Source: Bacillus benzoevorans
GTDB lineage: Bacteria; Bacillota; Bacilli; Bacillales; Cytobacillaceae
Assembly (NCBI RefSeq): GCF_014207535.1
Contig: NZ_JACHGK010000016.1
Span: 17,441-81,440, forward strand
Reading direction: 5' to 3'
Length of the DNA stretch: 64,000 bases
Under the pieces are notes generated by a model. That model was given only the letters and a program-made list of their open reading frames with translations. It did not search any database and was not told the origin of the DNA. The position numbers and the translations under genes are program-made. Shown in pieces: positions 34,565 through 43,444 of this stretch (its first letter is position 1; each line of letters starts with the position of its first letter).

Positions 34565-35134
34565 TTAGCAAGAATAAAAATATTGATCAGCAGTACACTT
34601 TGAATTAATCATAAAGTCTTTATTGTTCAGCGCTTTTCTTATCAGTTCCTTTTTATTCGGTATATGTAGCGTTGGGACACTGTTCATAGAATCCCGAAAA
34701 GCAGGCAATTTATCCCACAAATTCTTTATCTGTTGTTTAAAGGTTTTCGAACTGCAATTTATAATATCACTCTTATCACTATACTCTGGATAAACCACGA
34801 TAACCGGTAGCCCTAATGTACCAATTCCATAGTTTATTTCTTCCCTTAATGCTTTGCTATTTTTAGTTATTGAACTTAAAAACAAAATAATATTCTTTGA
34901 ATTATTAAGCCTATCATGTAAACGGGGTTTCAAGGTCTTTTCCCAATCACTTCCATCCCTTACATTATAGTTTTTATTATGTGAGTCAATGAACGGAAAA
35001 GTGCTATCGTTAGATTTCCAAGCTTTTAATAGATTGTAAGATACAAAATCCTTCGTGGCTGATGCGCCCAAATTACTTTCATTAAAAGGTTCACTTACAT
35101 AAAACGCTGCGTAATTACCATTCCTATAAGCCAT
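34565..35134 (-). CDS. thsB: Thoeris TIR-domain protein ThsB
   Basis: 189 residues of the ThsB TIR-like (MTH538/DUF1863) family: AAFYVSEPFNESNLGAS, KDFVSYNLLKAWK, FPFIDSHNKNYNVRDGSDWE, LNNSKNIILFLSSITKNSKALREEINYGI and LGLPVIVVYPEY. On infection ThsB enzymes make a nucleotide signal from NAD+; in type II Thoeris this is reported as histidine-ADP-ribose. ALREEI contains the glutamate expected of the TIR active site. It overlaps thsA by 11 nt with TAAGGAGTGTAGAGA as its ribosome binding site inside thsA. It is the last gene of a two-gene operon. Confidence 0.85.
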   Translation of the reverse strand: MAYRNGNYAAFYVSEPFNESNLGASATKDFVSYNLLKAWKSNDSTFPFIDSHNKNYNVRDGSDWEKTLKPRLHDRLNNSKNIILFLSSITKNSKALREEINYGIGTLGLPVIVVYPEYSDKSDIINCSSKTFKQQIKNLWDKLPAFRDSMNSVPTLHIPNKKELIRKALNNKDFMINSKCTADQYFYSC

Positions 35135-35960
35135 TCTCTACACTCCTTAATTTATAAAAATTAATTTTATCCTTTATAGATTCGTGTATTACTATTGAAA
35201 CATGAGAAGGATAGGTAAACTTGATTCTACTTACTTTAAATGACCATATTAATAATTCTAGCAATTCTTGCTCAGATACCATATTATACTCTTTAAATCT
35301 TGTCATTCCTGAACCTAACAGTGGTATTGACACTGTACGTCCTCCATATACAATATCTACTTCATTCCAAAAGTTAATTAAGAAATTAATATAATCATTC
35401 ATATATAAATAGGCTCTATCGTTATCGTCAAACTTGGTAAAAGCAGTGAGCAAGTAGTTGCCATGTTGAAAAATTGTTCCGAGCTTATACTGCTTCTTTT
35501 TGCCAACTTCTCTATCTTCATTAATAGAAGTAATTTTTTCATTTAACTTTTTATCCGTATCAATTAAATAATCAAGTTCTTGCACGGCATCTACTTGTTG
35601 TTTAATATATATACCGTTAAGAGTTCTTTCTGAAATGATCTTATTATCAACACACGTGTCAAAATACTCATTGAAAGAGATTACTTTTAATTCTTCCTCT
35701 TCAAAAATATCTCCTATCTTAACACGTACGGTTGAATTATTGATATTTAATGTCACGTGGTTAGTAAGATTAGCTCGAATCCACATAATAAAGTAAATAA
35801 TAAGTAAAAACAGAAAGACTACTATTCCCGTGATAGGCTTATATTTATTAGGAATATTAATCGCAATTAAGACAAAAGACATTAAAATACTTATTACTGA
35901 TAAGACTGAAAAATAATTTTTCAATAAATTTTTATCAAAAAAGTTCACCTTTATTTTCAT
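35124..35960 (-). CDS. thsA: Thoeris type II effector ThsA: membrane helices plus macro domain
   Basis: 278 residues. Two transmembrane helices are at about 16-34 and 42-61 (YFSVLSVISILMSFVLIAI; ITGIVVFLFLLIIYFIMWI). A domain at about 75-278 follows, with YGGRTVSIPLLGSGMTRF as the macro-type ligand loop. This is the DUF6430/ThsA-macro architecture of type II Thoeris, distinct from the SIR2-SLOG ThsA of type I. By family knowledge the macro domain senses the TIR product and the membrane part causes abortive infection. GGAGATATATAA precedes the ATG. The thsA-thsB order fits. Confidence 0.83.
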   Translation of the reverse strand: MKIKVNFFDKNLLKNYFSVLSVISILMSFVLIAINIPNKYKPITGIVVFLFLLIIYFIMWIRANLTNHVTLNINNSTVRVKIGDIFEEEELKVISFNEYFDTCVDNKIISERTLNGIYIKQQVDAVQELDYLIDTDKKLNEKITSINEDREVGKKKQYKLGTIFQHGNYLLTAFTKFDDNDRAYLYMNDYINFLINFWNEVDIVYGGRTVSIPLLGSGMTRFKEYNMVSEQELLELLIWSFKVSRIKFTYPSHVSIVIHESIKDKINFYKLRSVENGL

Positions 35961-36360
35961 TTATATATCTCCAATTTAATTAATCATAATAATCATATCA
36001 TAAATTTCCAAGTAATTTTAATAAATAGGGTAATTCAAATGATGATTATGGAATAGTTTCTTTCCTTTTTTTATAAAAAAGAAAAGCCCTGCAGATTACC
36101 TTTCAGGACCTTTCATCAAGGCTAGGCTACACTATCCCTTTCAAAACAGTATTCAATAATCTCGCCTGATCGATTAATAAAACAGAAGTTATTTCTTTTC
36201 TTTATCTGTCTATAAAACTTTATATAAAAATGCGAGTTCAGCTTCTTCTATACCAAGTGGTAATTTCCCGTTTTCTCCCCTACAGGAACACAGTTCGTTT
36301 TTAGTTGAGATCGTTGCTTCAACTTTTCGGAAAAATATTGAAGAAGAATCCCTGATAGTA
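35961..36360. other. Intergenic region upstream of thsA
   Basis: About 400 nt with the thsA promoter presumed inside. No open frame. Short coding-like scraps on the plus strand lead into the terminator at 36363 and may be the end of a lost gene. Confidence 0.4.
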
Positions 36361-36362
36361 TT

Positions 36363-36400
36363 AGCCCCTGCTACCATTACGGCGGCAGGGGCTGTTTTTG
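36363..36400 (+). terminator. Rho-independent terminator (plus-strand orientation)
   Basis: AGCCCCTGC, 13-nt loop, GCAGGGGCT, then GTTTTTGTT. It points away from the minus-strand genes on both sides, so the gene it served is gone or is a small RNA. Confidence 0.65.
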
Positions 36401-36412
36401 TTATCTTACTCG

Positions 36413-37288
36413 CTACCTTTTTTTGTTATTAGTCGGAATATCTGTCAACGATTCTCTAAATCTTTTATCATCAATAGGCATGTATTGTTCGTTTATGATT
36501 AGCTCACTGCCCAATATTTCTGATAAAGCAATTGATTCCCACTCTTCCAATAAAGCAGGATTTTTCTCTAATATCATGTTAATGTTTCCGATAACATTGG
36601 GGTCACTTAGTCTCTCGACCATTGCTTTTCCTTCAATAAATTGGCCTGATGGATTTGCAGTATCTACGATATTTGCATGTAATATTTTCCATACCTTTCT
36701 TGCTCGAATAACAGAAAGCATGAATATATCAAGAAGTTCCTTTTGTGCTTCTTCGCTTGTCATATTAATAGTGTACTGTTCGTAAGCATTATCAAATTCA
36801 ACTGTTGCCGAAGCTGACATCGTCTTACTTGATGTTGCATTCTCAGAACTTCGAGTTTTGCTTTGTTCATCTAATATCTGCTGTGCTTTTGTTTTTCTTG
36901 TATTGATACTGACAGTTTTTTTGTTCTTATTCTTATTCTTTTTCTTTCTATTCTGCAACCATTGATCAAAACTTGTAATAGCTTTATCTGTCAGATATTC
37001 AGTCAGATATTCAGCTGTCTTAATTGCCAATGTTTCCGAAACATCAATAATAAACTGGCCAACCGGCGAGATATCCTTATACCTTTTAGGATCTCCACCT
37101 CTATCGTTAGTTCTAGTCAATTGAGTTTTGTCATCTATGATTTCAAGGTCATAGGCTACACCAGAATATGTACCATCACTTCGACGATAACCGCCTGCAC
37201 CCAACTTATCACTGGTTATATCATTTCCTTTTTTATCTTTCTTTGGAACCTTACCAATGACTACATCATAATCCTTGTTTTCATCCAC
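36413..37288 (-). CDS. Unknown protein (291 aa), partner of the HEPN-like gene
   Basis: The start is GTG 37288 with AAGGAG 9 nt upstream. The N-terminus is glycine/charge-rich (GKVPKKDKKGNDITSDKLGAGGYRRSDGTY). A very basic stretch follows near 115-130 (RKKKNKNKNKKT), then a helical C-terminal half. It lies 29 nt after the HEPN-like gene in one operon. No family is recognised. The basic linker suggests nucleic acid contact. A two-gene defence or toxin system is plausible from context only. Confidence 0.6.
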   Translation of the reverse strand: MDENKDYDVVIGKVPKKDKKGNDITSDKLGAGGYRRSDGTYSGVAYDLEIIDDKTQLTRTNDRGGDPKRYKDISPVGQFIIDVSETLAIKTAEYLTEYLTDKAITSFDQWLQNRKKKNKNKNKKTVSINTRKTKAQQILDEQSKTRSSENATSSKTMSASATVEFDNAYEQYTINMTSEEAQKELLDIFMLSVIRARKVWKILHANIVDTANPSGQFIEGKAMVERLSDPNVIGNINMILEKNPALLEEWESIALSEILGSELIINEQYMPIDDKRFRESLTDIPTNNKKR

Positions 37289-37317
37289 TTTCCATTACTC
37301 CTTACCACTTTTCTACT

Positions 37318-38538
37318 CTAATTCCATTCAATTTCGGAACTCATCTCCGCTTCATAATAAGAACGTGCCTCATTTTCATATTCTGCTACGGCATCCAGCA
37401 TTGAATCACAGCGATCTAAAAAGTTAAGCAATGAACGCATATATTCATATGCATTCTTTAAATCTAGCTTTTTATCATTAATCCTGTATTCCAAACTATA
37501 AGAGGTTGGATATCTAAAGTTGTCCCCATTTTTATCTATATCATTTATTGCGAACAACTTCTGCTCAACGACATCTATTAATTCTGTATCCTGTCCTTGT
37601 TCATCAGCATAGTATTGTATTACTGGTTTTACATTTTTCCAAAGGTCCTTCTTTATGAGATGACTCTTCCTTTTTGAAAGGAAAACATGTTGTGGTACAC
37701 CATTCTTGACCATGCTATAAAAAAGTCTCTTTAAACATAATTCTATTGCATTTCGCAGCATGAATATCAAGGGATATGTCTTTTCTTCTTTGGATAATTT
37801 ATCGGTCTGGAAAATGAAGTCAGCAACTGCAATATAGCCTGTTACCTTTACATGAAAACCATCATCAGACAATCGTTGCCAAAAATAACAGTTCCCAATT
37901 CCATGAGATGCCATTATAAAGAATTGCGGTTTGAGCTTGTCATCAAACTCATCTATTGTATCAATAGCACCACACTCAATGCACTTTTTTATCAGTGCAA
38001 AAGCCTGCAGCATATTATTTGCCACATCAACATTATCAATAAACTTACCTCTATATTGAGAAAGAAAATCGTCCTCGAAAGGAAAACGAAACATATCTGA
38101 CTTCGCATCCACCAATTCCAGCGATGTTAAATATGATACGATCCATTGCTTTTCTTCATCAGTTAAGTAATTCTCTGCATTGCTCTCAACGTACTTGCCC
38201 CATAGCATCGGCAAGTCATGGCAGCATTTTTCAAAAACATCCTGCATATCTCTTTTCTTGGTGTTGACCCTGCACAACAGAGCTTTTATTCCAAGTTCCA
38301 TACTTTGTCTAAGCATAAATATGCCCGGTAGAAACCACATATCTGATTTTACATTATCATGCCCACTTTCAATAACATTCTTGAATATATGAAAACCACA
38401 ATTATAGAATTTATATGACAGCTCTTTATAATCCAAAAAAGGATTTAAAGACCACTTTATTTCAACTTGATATTCTGTATCTTCTATTTTCCAAAAATCC
38501 ATACCAGCTGAAGGCCATAGCCATTTTCCTAAATCCAT
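37318..38538 (-). CDS. Duplicated HEPN-like protein (406 aa)
   Basis: The start MDLGKWLW at 38538 is chosen for AAGGAGGTAAGC before it; 19 upstream residues are discarded. Two halves repeat the same pattern. Half 1: LPGIFMLRQSMELGIKALL ... CHDLPMLWGKYV ... MFRFPFEDD. Half 2: YPLIFMLRNAIELCLKRLF ... SHLIKKDLWKNV ... NFRYPTSYSLEY. The R-x3-E-x2-K helix followed by H-x-L-x(2-3)-LW is typical of HEPN-like helical domains found in abortive infection proteins. Whether an active ribonuclease site remains is not clear. It forms an operon with the 291-aa gene. Confidence 0.6.
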   Translation of the reverse strand: MDLGKWLWPSAGMDFWKIEDTEYQVEIKWSLNPFLDYKELSYKFYNCGFHIFKNVIESGHDNVKSDMWFLPGIFMLRQSMELGIKALLCRVNTKKRDMQDVFEKCCHDLPMLWGKYVESNAENYLTDEEKQWIVSYLTSLELVDAKSDMFRFPFEDDFLSQYRGKFIDNVDVANNMLQAFALIKKCIECGAIDTIDEFDDKLKPQFFIMASHGIGNCYFWQRLSDDGFHVKVTGYIAVADFIFQTDKLSKEEKTYPLIFMLRNAIELCLKRLFYSMVKNGVPQHVFLSKRKSHLIKKDLWKNVKPVIQYYADEQGQDTELIDVVEQKLFAINDIDKNGDNFRYPTSYSLEYRINDKKLDLKNAYEYMRSLLNFLDRCDSMLDAVAEYENEARSYYEAEMSSEIEWN

Positions 38539-38849
38539 GCTTACCTCCTTAACAACCATCTTGCCGCTGAAAATCTTGACAACCAATTGGCTCACACAAC
38601 CTGACCGATTTTGGGTTCAAAGTTTCCGTGGAACTGTTTCCGTGAACAGAAAAACAAAGGCAGACTGGCACTTTTTTCCAATCCTATCCTGCCTGAAAAT
38701 CCCTTTAATTCAAGGTCCTTTCATAATCTTATTTACCCGCTTTTGACATCAATACTATCGTCTCAACATGCGTTGAGTATATGTGACAACATAAGGAGTT
38801 AACAGATGTACTAGACTACTCATTATATGGTTTTTATGGGCCGTATGCC

Positions 38850-39080
38850 GTTACTTATAATCGTAACTATTAATGGTATCTATTATTAGTTACGAAACAA
38901 TTTTCACTCGTAAAAGTAAAATAATTTTGTAGTGAATTATACTAATAGAGACGAATAGTGGTATCTATTAATTTTATTGCCCCCACTAAGCCTGCCCAAC
39001 TTTTTGGCTGAAGTAAATATCAATAAAGACGATTAAGAGTCTCTGATAATAGTAACTAATGTTGGTCTCTATCAGTTTTT
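38850..39080. repeat. Iteron-like repeat cluster 2
   Basis: TTAATGGTATCTATTATTAG at 38870-38889 is bounded by TAATCGTAAC and TTACGAAAC. ATAGTGGTATCTATTAAT lies at 38955-38972. ATAGTAACTAATGTTGGTCT is a looser copy near 39049. These are inverted copies of the ATTAATAGATACCA box of cluster 1, 9 kb away. The 38539-39164 stretch holds no gene. Confidence 0.55.
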
Positions 39081-39164
39081 TTTCCCATAATCAGCACAAT
39101 CACACGAAGCAACTAATTGCAATGCTTGTGCAACATTATTAAGTATGATTTTAGCAGTAACTTT

Positions 39165-39383
39165 TTAGTCCTCTTCATAAATCGAGTAACTAAAATCAAT
39201 AAATTCATCTATGTCTAATTTTTCTTCGGTTTGTTTTATTCCCCAGCCAAAACGTTGGTAATCAGTTCCTCCATCAATGAAAATGCTGCCACAGGAACAC
39301 AACCTAAAATCATGTTCATGTTTCGATTCAATAACCTCATCACACTTTTTACAACGTATTTTATTTACAAGAATTCTTCGCAT
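39165..39383 (-). CDS. Small zinc-binding protein, DUF7695-like (72 aa)
   Basis: Two cysteine pairs (KIRCKKCDEVIESKHEHDF then LCSCGSIFIDGG) make a zinc knuckle, followed by DYQRFGW. This matches a small conserved family seen in Firmicutes and phages (DUF7695 as I recall). AGGTGATTTT precedes the ATG. Function unknown. Confidence 0.65.
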   Translation of the reverse strand: MRRILVNKIRCKKCDEVIESKHEHDFRLCSCGSIFIDGGTDYQRFGWGIKQTEEKLDIDEFIDFSYSIYEED

Positions 39384-39895
39384 AAAATCACCTACTGTGT
39401 CATGGCTATTAAAAAGGTTAATTTTTCCAATTTACCACAATCTCTATAAATTTCAATATATCTACGTCGATCAAACATTTAAAGAAATAATAGTATTAAT
39501 AGCTATCTCCGGTATTAATAGCTAATCTCTGTTGGTTAAGTTCATACAGTTTATGTTCTCTGTAGCTTATAAAAACCTTTTGTTATCTTCCCAGAAATCA
39601 TAACAAACTCCCTATTTTTACACACAGTTTCATATGTTTAATTGGGTATGTTTAGGTATACCCAATTAAGTGTATGAACGACTTCATATATCTGAAGGGA
39701 TACAACCATTGATATTACTGCATTTTCCGCTATCAATCAGGACCCTTTTTCGCCGACTAATATATCTCAGGAAGTCCAATGTTACCCCAAAAAAGTGCAG
39801 ATAATTCCGGGGTAACCTAGAGGATCATTTGCTGTTATTTCAAGAAAGATTTTATCTCATACCACATGCATCTCTACAAAGCATTAAATAATTAT
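39384..39895. other. 512-nt gap with two palindromes, no gene
   Basis: TTAATTGGGTAT/ATACCCAATTAA (39638-39669, 8-nt loop) and GTTACCCC/GGGGTAAC (39781-39816, 20-nt loop). The first has operator-like symmetry. No open frame. Confidence 0.5.
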
Positions 39896-40063
39896 TTATT
39901 GATCATTTGATTCAAACTTTGCGAGTATTTCCAGTACCTCTTCTTGGGATATTTTTAAATCAGATGATATTTCATTAACTGACTTACCAGCCAGATGGAG
40001 CTTAATAACGTTTATTGCAGTATTTCGAGCCTTTATTAAACTTTGCTCAATGCCACTAATCAT
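39896..40063 (-). CDS. C-terminal remnant of an Rpn/PD-(D/E)xK transposase-like protein (55 aa)
   Basis: From MISGIEQSL: GIEQSLIKARNTAINVIKLHLAGKSVNEISSDLKISQEEVLEIL closely resembles the tail of Rpn-family recombination-promoting nucleases (GIEQG... repeats, then a two-helix LSxEEI motif). The nuclease domain is missing, so this is probably a leftover of a longer gene that now starts internally (AGGAGGATTATTTC before the ATG). It may or may not be translated. Confidence 0.5.
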   Translation of the reverse strand: MISGIEQSLIKARNTAINVIKLHLAGKSVNEISSDLKISQEEVLEILAKFESNDQ

Positions 40064-40139
40064 GAAATAATCCTCCTTCAATTACCACAAACTATTGGAA
40101 ACAAAGAAGCTTTTTTATATCAAATGACTTTCTCCCTAA

Positions 40140-43100
40140 CTAGATCCCAACGATTTGTTCCATTTTCACTTCTTCAACAATATAATGTTGATTTACCACA
40201 TAAACATATACTGATCCATTTAATTCTTGGTAATCATTTAATTCCAATTGTTGTGAAAGCAACTCTAATGACGGTGTTAATAAAATAAATCGTGTATTAC
40301 TATCTGCTTCTTCACTCGTGAAATCGACTAAACCAAATGCATTCTTAACACGGATGTTTAATCGCCCATTATGATATTCATACTCTTTTACAACTTGTAT
40401 AAAATCTTTTGGAATAACACGTGCTGCACTTACAATTGGTTGTACATGCAGTTGTGTAATCGGCTTAATGGATTGTAACTGAATACTTCTTTCTCTTTCA
40501 ATATTTTCAAGCCGATCTTTACTACGTTCCTCTATGTCTTCAATTTGAGTGTAGGTTTGGTTAATTAATGCGCTATTTTTATTATTTAAATTATCACTTA
40601 AATAATTAGTTAATCTTTCCTGTAGTGTTTGCATTTGTTCATCAAATGAACGACGTAAATAAGTACTCTTTCGGTTTAAATAATCATCTCGTTTCATTTG
40701 AACAGATTGAAGTATCTTTTTCGCTTGAAGAATAGATTCTTTTTTAAATGATTTATCTTCTGTACCTACTATATTGATTAATTCAAATTGCTTCTGGAAT
40801 AATAAATACGGATCTACTTGAATGAATTCCCCAGTTTTCCTTTTAGCTAATAACATTAATTCTTGTTCTAACTCTCGACCTGTACCATCAACTACACTAA
40901 TACGACTAATTTCTAATGTTAAAGGTTCACTAACAAATGTTTTTACTGTACAAATTGGTAAAGCCACTTGTTGCAGCTCTTGACTCGCTAATTCCATCGC
41001 TAATTTTTTTAATGGATGGTCATTCGGTAATATTGATAACTGTTCTGTTTGTTTATCTGGTCTTAATGTAAACCGTAATGATTCATCAGTTCTTAAAGAA
41101 TATTTTCGCTTCTTAATTAGTTCACGAATATTTTTAGGGTAACGATCAATTCGAACTGTATTGCCATCATTTGAGATATTTACTTTAATACGTGTTTCTT
41201 CAAACTGTTTTACTACAAACTCACCATAGACTCGCGAAGGCATACTGCTAATTGAAATTTCTTGATATGCACGTCTTGCACCCGGTAAATCAAAACTGGA
41301 ATCATCTAAGCGTTCTTGTTTTGCTAATTCTAGTAATCGTTCATGTTCTTCAGATAATGTTTTTTCCATTTGTGCAATTAGCTCATCTAAATTTTCACGG
41401 CCGCTAATCGCTTCCTCCATTAAGTGAGATAAATCGATATTGTTTTCTTCTAGTACTTCACCAATAAAATCATAGACCTGATCTTGTCCCAAATCCGTGC
41501 GCATTTGTTCCATCTTATCAAGTAGACGTATCAATACATCTCCTTCACGTGTATTCTTCGCAACAAGATTAAAGACGAATACTTCATTCTTTTGTCCAAT
41601 ACGATGAATACGTCCCATACGCTGTTCTAAACGATTTGGATTCCACGGAATATCATAGTTAATCATTTGATTACAGAATTGAAGGTTGATAGATTCTCCC
41701 CCGGCATCTGTAGCAAGCATAATTTGTACATCATTTCGGAATCGCTCCACTTGTTCACGACGTTGATCCATCGAAAAATTCCCAACGATTTTTGTGACTT
41801 CAGGGACATGCTGTAGGAGCTTTCGTTCAAGGTAATACAAAGTATCTTTTGATTCCGTAAAAATAAGAATCTTTTCTCCTTTGGATAACAATCCATCCTG
41901 ACCAAATAACGTGTTTTCAAGCTCTAAATATTTTCGTTCAATATCTTGATATACGAGCATCTCTGTTTTACGAACTAATCCATCTAGAATCTCTATTTCT
42001 AACTTTAGTTCCTCTAAATCAATAACATCGGTTTCTCCTTCAACTAAAGTCTCTATTTCTTCCTGCTCTTCTGTTGAAAGTTCGTCGTATTCAAATGGCT
42101 CAATCGATTTATTGGCCGTTAACTCAGACTCTAATAATTCTTGTAACTTTTCTTTACGTCGTTTAAGGGATAAATAAATAGCATCTAATGACGAACTTAG
42201 GCGACGTTGTAAAATCATCATCGCAAATGCTACGTTTGGTTTATTATTTTGTTTTGCTTGATTAAAATGCTCGCGTGCATAAGAAGTTACTTCTTCATAA
42301 AGCTCACGTTCGCCATAACTTAAATCAAAGGTAATTGTCGTTGTTGTTCTTTTCGGGAATAACGGAGTACCATCAAAATTTTTCATTGTCTCCTTTAAAC
42401 GACGAATAACAAACGGATTACTCTTTTCATATATAGAATCACCTGTATTTAAACGAGAAAAAATATCATGGTCCACCAAACTCATTAAATGCCGAAAATT
42501 TTCTTTATCTCCTTTATGCGGTGTTGCAGTTAGTAATAAGCAATGCTCTGTGTGACGAAGTAAACTCTCCCCAAGTTGGTAAATTTTCGTACGATTCACT
42601 TTACGTTTCTTGACGCCATGCGTATATGCAGCCATTTTATGTGCTTCATCGACGATTACTAAATCAAACTGAGCTTTTAAAATAAAGGCTTTAATTTCTT
42701 CACGTGAAGCCCAATAAATTGATGCAATTACTTTATCATGTGATTCAAATGGATTCACTTCACTTGAGCTATTTAATAAACTTCGATTTATTATCGTAAA
42801 CTCTTCTCCAAATTTATCTTTTAGCTCTTCCTGCCATTGCTTTAATACTAGAGGGGGAACTAAAATTAATATACGCTCTGCAGCTTGTCTGGCAATTAAC
42901 TCACGAATTAACATTCCGGACATAATTGTTTTCCCTGCTCCGGGATCATCCGCTAATAAATATCGTACTTGAGGTGACTGTAACATGCGGCTATACACAG
43001 CTTCTATTTGGTGTGGTAGTGGGATAATCTTTTTGTTTCCTCGCGCACGTGACTTCGAAAATTTATCCTCTGTCTTTAAAATGTAATATTGTAAATAGTG

Positions 43101-43313
43101 TTGCAGTCTTTCAGAATTAAAGGAACTTTCCTCTTCTTTAATGTTCTCTAATTGACCTAGCTGCACCCTATCTAAATACTGTTCATAGTATTTATTAGTT
43201 TTACGCCCAATTGATTCAACTAAAAACAAATCATCATCAATTTCTTCAAAATGCTTTATTTCAACAATTTCCGGCCAGAAAGAGCCTTTAATAATCTCTC
43301 CTACTTTTAACAT
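40140..43313 (-). CDS. SNF2/HepA-type helicase of the BREX locus (BrxHII/DrmD-like)
   Basis: 1057 residues. Motif I is DPGAGKT (123-129), motif II DEAH (222-225), motif III LLTATPHKGD, and the C-terminal lobe has NYDIPWNPNRLEQRMGRIHRIGQ (motifs V-VI). The long C-terminal region is unassigned with coiled-coil stretches. This is the SNF2/RapA branch used as DrmD in DISARM and as the HII helicase in some BREX types. It lies on the same strand after pglZ, exactly where type 1 BREX carries brxL. A terminator separates the two, so it may have its own promoter. Confidence 0.8.
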   Translation of the reverse strand: MLKVGEIIKGSFWPEIVEIKHFEEIDDDLFLVESIGRKTNKYYEQYLDRVQLGQLENIKEEESSFNSERLQHYLQYYILKTEDKFSKSRARGNKKIIPLPHQIEAVYSRMLQSPQVRYLLADDPGAGKTIMSGMLIRELIARQAAERILILVPPLVLKQWQEELKDKFGEEFTIINRSLLNSSSEVNPFESHDKVIASIYWASREEIKAFILKAQFDLVIVDEAHKMAAYTHGVKKRKVNRTKIYQLGESLLRHTEHCLLLTATPHKGDKENFRHLMSLVDHDIFSRLNTGDSIYEKSNPFVIRRLKETMKNFDGTPLFPKRTTTTITFDLSYGERELYEEVTSYAREHFNQAKQNNKPNVAFAMMILQRRLSSSLDAIYLSLKRRKEKLQELLESELTANKSIEPFEYDELSTEEQEEIETLVEGETDVIDLEELKLEIEILDGLVRKTEMLVYQDIERKYLELENTLFGQDGLLSKGEKILIFTESKDTLYYLERKLLQHVPEVTKIVGNFSMDQRREQVERFRNDVQIMLATDAGGESINLQFCNQMINYDIPWNPNRLEQRMGRIHRIGQKNEVFVFNLVAKNTREGDVLIRLLDKMEQMRTDLGQDQVYDFIGEVLEENNIDLSHLMEEAISGRENLDELIAQMEKTLSEEHERLLELAKQERLDDSSFDLPGARRAYQEISISSMPSRVYGEFVVKQFEETRIKVNISNDGNTVRIDRYPKNIRELIKKRKYSLRTDESLRFTLRPDKQTEQLSILPNDHPLKKLAMELASQELQQVALPICTVKTFVSEPLTLEISRISVVDGTGRELEQELMLLAKRKTGEFIQVDPYLLFQKQFELINIVGTEDKSFKKESILQAKKILQSVQMKRDDYLNRKSTYLRRSFDEQMQTLQERLTNYLSDNLNNKNSALINQTYTQIEDIEERSKDRLENIERERSIQLQSIKPITQLHVQPIVSAARVIPKDFIQVVKEYEYHNGRLNIRVKNAFGLVDFTSEEADSNTRFILLTPSLELLSQQLELNDYQELNGSVYVYVVNQHYIVEEVKMEQIVGI

Positions 43314-43407
43314 TTCAGCATCCCCCTCAAATAATTACGATCAATCAACTTAATTTAAATTATATAGCAATCACCCAGATACTGTTAGAAGAAATAAAAG
43401 ACAAAAA

Positions 43408-43440
43408 AAAATAGAGAACTATGTAAAATAGTCCTCTAGC
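43408..43440 (-). terminator. Terminator after pglZ
   Basis: On the minus strand AGAGGACTA, 9-nt loop, TAGTTCTCT, then ATTTTTTTTTG, directly after the pglZ stop and before the helicase gene. Confidence 0.75.
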
Positions 43441-43444
43441 TTCA

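Noticed and set aside
34565..35960. Type I Thoeris
   Set aside because: ThsA here has membrane helices and a macro domain, with no SIR2 domain.
40140..43313. DISARM system
   Set aside because: Only the helicase resembles DrmD; no DrmA, DrmB or DrmC is present, and the neighbours are BREX genes.
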